Assembly (NCBI GenBank): GCA_003170375.1
Contig: PMZN01000074.1
Location: 11,926 to 19,832, forward strand
Direction: 5' to 3'
Origin: Acidimicrobiaceae bacterium
GTDB lineage: Bacteria > Actinomycetota > Acidimicrobiia > Acidimicrobiales > Bog-793
Length of the DNA stretch: 7,907 nucleotides
The notes under the pieces are model-generated. The model did no database searches, was not told the origin of the DNA, and saw nothing but the letters and a program-made list of their open reading frames with translations. The position numbers and the translations under genes were made by a program. Positions 5,579 to 7,907 of this stretch are shown here, one piece after another; the stretch's first letter is position 1; the number at the start of each line of letters is the position of its first letter.

Positions 5579-6035
5579 GCGCTCGTCGCGCCACGTTCTG
5601 CCTGGCGCGAGACGCCGGGCGCGTGAACGGGCACTCGAGTTGCTCTACGAAGCCGAGACCAAGGACCTGAGCCCCACCCAGTTGCTCGCCGAGCTGCCTG
5701 TCGCGCCCGAGGAGTACGCCTCGCAGCTCGTCATGGGCGTCGAGCGAAGGGGCGAGGAGGTGAACCGCCTGCTGGGGCGCCACGCCACTGGCTGGACGAT
5801 CGAGCGGATGCCGGTGGTCGACCGCTGCGTGCTTCGGATGGCCGCATACGAGCTCTTGGACGAGCTCGACGTGCCGGTGGCCGTTGTGCTCGACGAAGCG
5901 GTCGAGCTCGCAAAGACCTACTCGACGGAGGACTCCGGCCGTTACGTGAACGGCGTGCTCTCCGCGGTGGCGACCGAGGTCCGCCCAGATGAGCGACAAA
6001 GTGGCGGCGCGCCGTTCCGCGTTTCGCTAGAGTGA
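5556..6035 (+). CDS. nusB: Transcription antitermination factor NusB
   Basis: NusB pairs with ribosomal protein S10 on boxA RNA and supports rRNA antitermination. From GTG 5556 the protein has 159 residues. An Arg-rich first helix (ARRRARERALELLYEAE) is the expected RNA-contacting region. Next come GWTIERMPVVDRCVLRMAAYE and, near the C-terminus, DEAVELAKTYSTEDSGRYVN, both close to the family consensus. The frame is open back to 5445, but that part lies within efp. GTG 5556 is the last good start before the conserved helix and gives an overlap of 23 nt with efp. The ribosome site is poor (AAGG about 15 nt upstream), so translation is probably coupled. The final codons hold a -10-like hexamer that may start the pyr transcript. 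In Streptomyces bldD follows nusB; here pyrR follows directly. Confidence 0.93.
   Translation: MSTSQGPERSSRHVLPGARRRARERALELLYEAETKDLSPTQLLAELPVAPEEYASQLVMGVERRGEEVNRLLGRHATGWTIERMPVVDRCVLRMAAYELLDELDVPVAVVLDEAVELAKTYSTEDSGRYVNGVLSAVATEVRPDERQSGGAPFRVSLE
6028..6033 (+). promoter_or_regulatory. Candidate -10 box of the pyr operon
   Basis: TAGAGT matches TANNNT and overlaps the last codons of nusB. Transcription would start near 6040, just before the PyrR-binding hairpin at 6044. A good -35 is not visible. Read-through from the upstream aro cluster would also pass through the same leader and attenuator. Confidence 0.45.
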
Positions 6036-6043
6036 CATCTCGC

Positions 6044-6073
6044 ACGTAAAGCAGGTCCAGCGAGGCCGTACGT
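6044..6073 (+). promoter_or_regulatory. PyrR-binding RNA hairpin in the pyr leader
   Basis: The core GGUCCAGCGAGGCC (6054-6067) folds as a 4-bp upper stem, GGUC with GGCC, including the typical U-G wobble. It closes the hexaloop CAGCGA (6058-6063). This matches the PyrR consensus ARUCCNGNGAGGYU except that the outer A-U pair is G-C, a compensated change. Below it, a purine-rich 5' bulge (AAGCA, 6049-6053) faces a single G. A lower stem ACGUA (6044-6048) with UACGU (6069-6073) completes the known architecture. In the family, PyrR binds this loop when UMP or UTP is plentiful and lowers pyr expression. Confidence 0.85.
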
Positions 6074-6075
6074 AC

Positions 6076-6084
6076 GAGGAGGAG
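6076..6084 (+). promoter_or_regulatory. Strong Shine-Dalgarno for pyrR
   Basis: GAGGAGGAG contains a full GGAGG (6078-6082) seven bases before GTG 6090, the best ribosome site in the window. It begins 2 nt after the lower stem of the PyrR-binding hairpin, so bound PyrR should clash with the 30S subunit. It decides the GTG start over the ATG at 6156, which has no such site. Confidence 0.75.
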
Positions 6085-6089
6085 CCCGA

Positions 6090-6680
6090 GTGGCCGACAG
6101 AGAGAGAAGTTCGACGCGCCCGGGAGGGCGCGTTTTTGTTGCCCGTACACAAGTCATGGACCGCGACGAGGTTCGGCGGGCCCTGGTGCGAATCGCGCAC
6201 GAGATCGTCGAGCGCAATCGCGGGCTTAGAGACGTCGTCGTCATCGGGATTCAGAAAGGCGGCGTGCCGCTGGCCGAACGGCTCGTCGCGATCCTGCGGG
6301 AGATCGAGGGAACGGCCGTGCCGTTCGGGACTATGGACGTCGCGTTCTACCGCGACGACATCGGGATGCGTCCGGTGCTGCCCGAGGAGGTCACCGACCT
6401 GCCCTTCGACTTGACGGGGCGCACGGTGGTCCTGTTCGACGACGTCTTGTTCACCGGGAGGACAGTCCGCGCTGCGCTCGAGTCCCTCGCGGAGCGCGGA
6501 CGGGCCAGCGCCGTGCAGCTGGCCGTGATGATCGACCGTGGTCACCGGGAACTGCCGATCCGCCCCGACTTCGTTGGCAAGAACCTGCCGACACGTCGCG
6601 ACGAGCTCGTCGAGGTAGCCGAGGACGCGGTCACGATCGGTGACCTCATTGGCGCCGGAAAGGACATGGGGACCCGATGA
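6090..6680 (+). CDS. pyrR: Bifunctional pyr regulator PyrR / uracil phosphoribosyltransferase
   Basis: PyrR binds pyr mRNA in response to UMP/UTP, and many members also make UMP from uracil and PRPP. From GTG 6090 the protein has 196 residues. Conserved blocks are [16 protein letters not shown] (28-43), [13 protein letters not shown] (53-65, the first PRPP loop, usually IKTRG or similar), FYRDD (86-90), the PRPP-binding [13 protein letters not shown] (113-125), and [16 protein letters not shown] (143-158). The basic residues in these blocks suit RNA binding. Homology with B. subtilis PyrR begins around residue 22, so residues 1-20 are an extension; M. tuberculosis PyrR also has one. ATG 6156 would trim conserved residues and lacks a ribosome site. 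The extension's codons 9-17 encode the intrinsic terminator. The stop overlaps a pyrB ATG as ATGA. Confidence 0.94.
   Translation: MADRERSSTRPGGRVFVARTQVMDRDEVRRALVRIAHEIVERNRGLRDVVVIGIQKGGVPLAERLVAILREIEGTAVPFGTMDVAFYRDDIGMRPVLPEEVTDLPFDLTGRTVVLFDDVLFTGRTVRAALESLAERGRASAVQLAVMIDRGHRELPIRPDFVGKNLPTRRDELVEVAEDAVTIGDLIGAGKDMGTR
6115..6140 (+). terminator. Intrinsic terminator/attenuator within the start of pyrR
   Basis: CGCGCCC (6115-6121), loop GGGA and GGGCGCG (6126-6132) form a perfect 7-bp all-GC stem. It is followed at once by TTTTTGTT (6133-6140), the classic form of a Rho-independent terminator. It lies downstream of the PyrR-binding hairpin and inside the pyrR frame (codons 9-17, T-R-P-G-G-R-V-F-V). 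A translating ribosome would prevent its folding. I see no strong antiterminator partner for the 5' arm upstream. Confidence 0.8.
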
Positions 6681-7774
6681 GAGCGCCCGGCACCTCGACA
6701 AGCACCGGAGTCTCGCCGGACGAGGCTGGCAATGAGATCGGCGCGGCATGGGCATCGGGGGTCCCCGAGGCGGCGGGCGCGGGCTCACCGGTCGCCGGAG
6801 AGGACCTTCTCGTGGGCCACCGGGCCCCGGCGGTCCGGCATCTTCTGTCCATCGCCGATCTGGGCCGCGACGGCATCCTCGAGATCATGCGCCTTTCCGA
6901 CGCGTTCGCCGAGGTGGCTGAGCGCCCGATCCCGAAGGTGCCTGCACTGAGGGGACGCACGGTGGCGACGGTCTTCATGGAGCCGTCGACCCGGACGCGC
7001 CTGTCGTTCGAGACCGCCGCAAAGCGCCTCTCCGCCGACGTCATGACCTTCACGGCTTCCACGTCGGCTGCGGTCAAGGGCGAGTCGTTGCGCGACACGG
7101 TCGAGACGATCGACGCCATGGGCATAGACGCGATGGTCATCCGCCACCACGCGTCGGGGGCGCCGCTCAGGGTCACCGACTGGGTGGGCGCGAGCGTGAT
7201 CAACGCCGGAGACGGAACCCACGAGCATCCGACTCAAGCGCTGCTTGACTGCTACACGATCCGTGAGGCTCTCACCGCGCGGCGCGACGGGGCGGTCCCG
7301 GCCGATATGAGCGGGCTCCGCGTAGCGATCGTGGGCGACATCAAGCACTCGCGAGTCGCCCGCTCGAACGTGCTCGCGTTCGCCGCACTGGGTGCCGATG
7401 TCGTGCTCGTGGCGCCGCCGACGCTCATGCCGGCGTCGCTGGAGGGCTGGCCCGTGACCGCGACCGGTGATCTCGATTCGACGCTCGGGGGGCTCGACGT
7501 CATCTACCTCCTCCGCATCCAGTCAGAGCGCCTCGGCGAGGTGCTGCTGCCATCGCTCGACGAGTACCACTGGCGCTACGGCCTCACCCGGGCGCGGGCC
7601 GACGCACTCAAGAGGGACGCTCTCATCATGCATCCCGGACCGATGATCCGCGGCGTCGAGATCTCGCCGGAGGTCGCCGACATGCCCGCCTCTCTGGTGA
7701 CGCGTCAAGTGCGAAACGGCGTCGTCGTCCGCATGGCCGTCCTGTTCCACCTGCTCGGATCGGGGGTGATGTGA
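6677..7774 (+). CDS. pyrB: Aspartate carbamoyltransferase catalytic chain
   Basis: This enzyme joins carbamoyl phosphate and aspartate to give N-carbamoylaspartate, the second step of UMP synthesis. Motifs are [15 protein letters not shown] (carbamoyl phosphate loop; Ser104 to Thr107 from ATG 6677), VKGESLRDT (the active-site Lys loop), [25 protein letters not shown], and [11 protein letters not shown] near the C-terminus. Two starts compete. ATG 6677 overlaps the pyrR stop (ATGA) and gives 365 residues with a Gly/Ala-rich, non-homologous 45-residue lead. GTG 6812 has GGAGAGGA at 6797-6804, seven bases upstream, and gives 320 residues, the usual family length. Conserved sequence begins at RHLLSIADL, just after 6812. 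I give the longer frame but consider the shorter start at least as likely. No pyrI regulatory chain is seen. The stop overlaps pyrC. Confidence 0.94.
   Translation: MRAPGTSTSTGVSPDEAGNEIGAAWASGVPEAAGAGSPVAGEDLLVGHRAPAVRHLLSIADLGRDGILEIMRLSDAFAEVAERPIPKVPALRGRTVATVFMEPSTRTRLSFETAAKRLSADVMTFTASTSAAVKGESLRDTVETIDAMGIDAMVIRHHASGAPLRVTDWVGASVINAGDGTHEHPTQALLDCYTIREALTARRDGAVPADMSGLRVAIVGDIKHSRVARSNVLAFAALGADVVLVAPPTLMPASLEGWPVTATGDLDSTLGGLDVIYLLRIQSERLGEVLLPSLDEYHWRYGLTRARADALKRDALIMHPGPMIRGVEISPEVADMPASLVTRQVRNGVVVRMAVLFHLLGSGVM
6797..6804 (+). promoter_or_regulatory. Ribosome binding site for the alternative pyrB start
   Basis: GGAGAGGA lies seven bases before the in-frame GTG 6812. With that start the STRT motif begins at residue 59, close to its place in E. 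coli PyrB (residue 52). If it is used, 6681-6811 is an untranslated or poorly translated 131-bp spacer between pyrR and pyrB. Confidence 0.5.
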
Positions 7775-7907
7775 TGGCGCGCCGGAACCCAGTCACACAG
7801 ACGGGCGAGGTCGTCGTCCGCGGCGGGACGCTGGTGGACGAGACGGGCGAGCGGCGAGGTGACATCCTCGTGCGGGACGGCCGGATTGTCGCCGTCGAGG
7901 AGGCGAT
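7774..7907 (+). CDS. pyrC: Dihydroorotase, N-terminal part (cut by window end)
   Basis: Only the first 44 codons are present. They read as the N-terminal small beta domain of an amidohydrolase, with VRGGTLVD and GDILVRDGRIVAVEE, the pattern that opens type I dihydroorotases and related hydantoinase-like enzymes. The metal-binding HxH motif lies beyond the window. Dihydroorotase cyclises N-carbamoylaspartate to dihydroorotate, the third step of UMP synthesis. The specific name rests on its place directly after pyrR-pyrB, the standard actinobacterial order. The ATG overlaps the pyrB stop by one base (TGATG). An in-frame GTG at 7771 would add one codon, and GGGGGTG just upstream can act as ribosome site. 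An allantoinase or hydantoinase is the alternative, unlikely here. Confidence 0.85.
   Translation, partial: MARRNPVTQTGEVVVRGGTLVDETGERRGDILVRDGRIVAVEEA

Noticed and set aside
6064..6095. Hairpin of GGCCGU with GUGGCC over the pyrR start codon
   Set aside because: Only four GC pairs plus two wobbles closing a 20-nt loop. It would hide the start codon when PyrR is absent, which is the wrong direction for repression.
6156..6680. pyrR starting at ATG 6156, leaving the terminator in a normal untranslated leader
   Set aside because: This would be the textbook layout, but the ATG has no ribosome site, trims residues aligned with B. subtilis PyrR, and ignores the strong SD and GTG at 6090. Kept as the main alternative.
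1..7907. Mobile element, CRISPR array, toxin-antitoxin or defence system
   Set aside because: No transposase, terminal inverted repeats, spacer-repeat pattern or such gene pair was seen; the content is housekeeping metabolism with a few hypothetical genes.

Overview
The window is high-GC DNA (roughly two-thirds G+C by eye) with densely packed, mostly same-strand genes, many 1-4 nt stop/start overlaps and several GTG starts. The gene order aroK-aroB-aroQ-peptidase-efp-nusB followed by pyrR-pyrB-pyrC matches the arrangement known from actinobacteria such as Streptomyces. AroQ and the other proteins also have actinobacterial-type motifs. The source is very probably an actinobacterium. A deep-branching lineage such as Acidimicrobiia is possible, but this is a weak inference. 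I see no mobile element, CRISPR array, tRNA or rRNA.

Layout. (1) 16-219 (+) is a small Cys/His zinc-ribbon-like protein whose stop codon interlocks with that of a convergent Cys-rich protein at 216-998 (-). (2) That Cys-rich gene is divergent from an NfuA-type Fe-S carrier gene (1022-1645, +). Only 23 bp separate the two starts, and two candidate leaderless -10 boxes share the same TA step there. (3) After a 112-bp gap holding a weak hairpin and a short tandem repeat comes a tight cluster: shikimate kinase, 3-dehydroquinate synthase, type II dehydroquinase, an M24B Xaa-Pro-type peptidase, EF-P and NusB (1758-6035). (4) A 54-bp leader then precedes the pyrimidine genes pyrR, pyrB and pyrC, with pyrC cut by the window end.

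How the genes work together. The aro genes supply consecutive or adjacent shikimate-pathway steps. The peptidase, EF-P and NusB act in peptide turnover, polyproline translation and rRNA antitermination. PyrR senses UMP/UTP and controls pyrB and pyrC, which encode the second and third steps of UMP synthesis.

The most interesting structure is the pyr leader. It has a -10 box overlapping the nusB stop and a near-canonical PyrR-binding hairpin. A strong Shine-Dalgarno follows only 2 nt after that hairpin. A perfect GC-rich intrinsic terminator then lies inside codons 9-17 of pyrR as read from the SD-supported GTG start. This suggests one switch in which PyrR blocks ribosome loading and the untranslated RNA then terminates. 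I found no clearly unprecedented system; the other observations are smaller.
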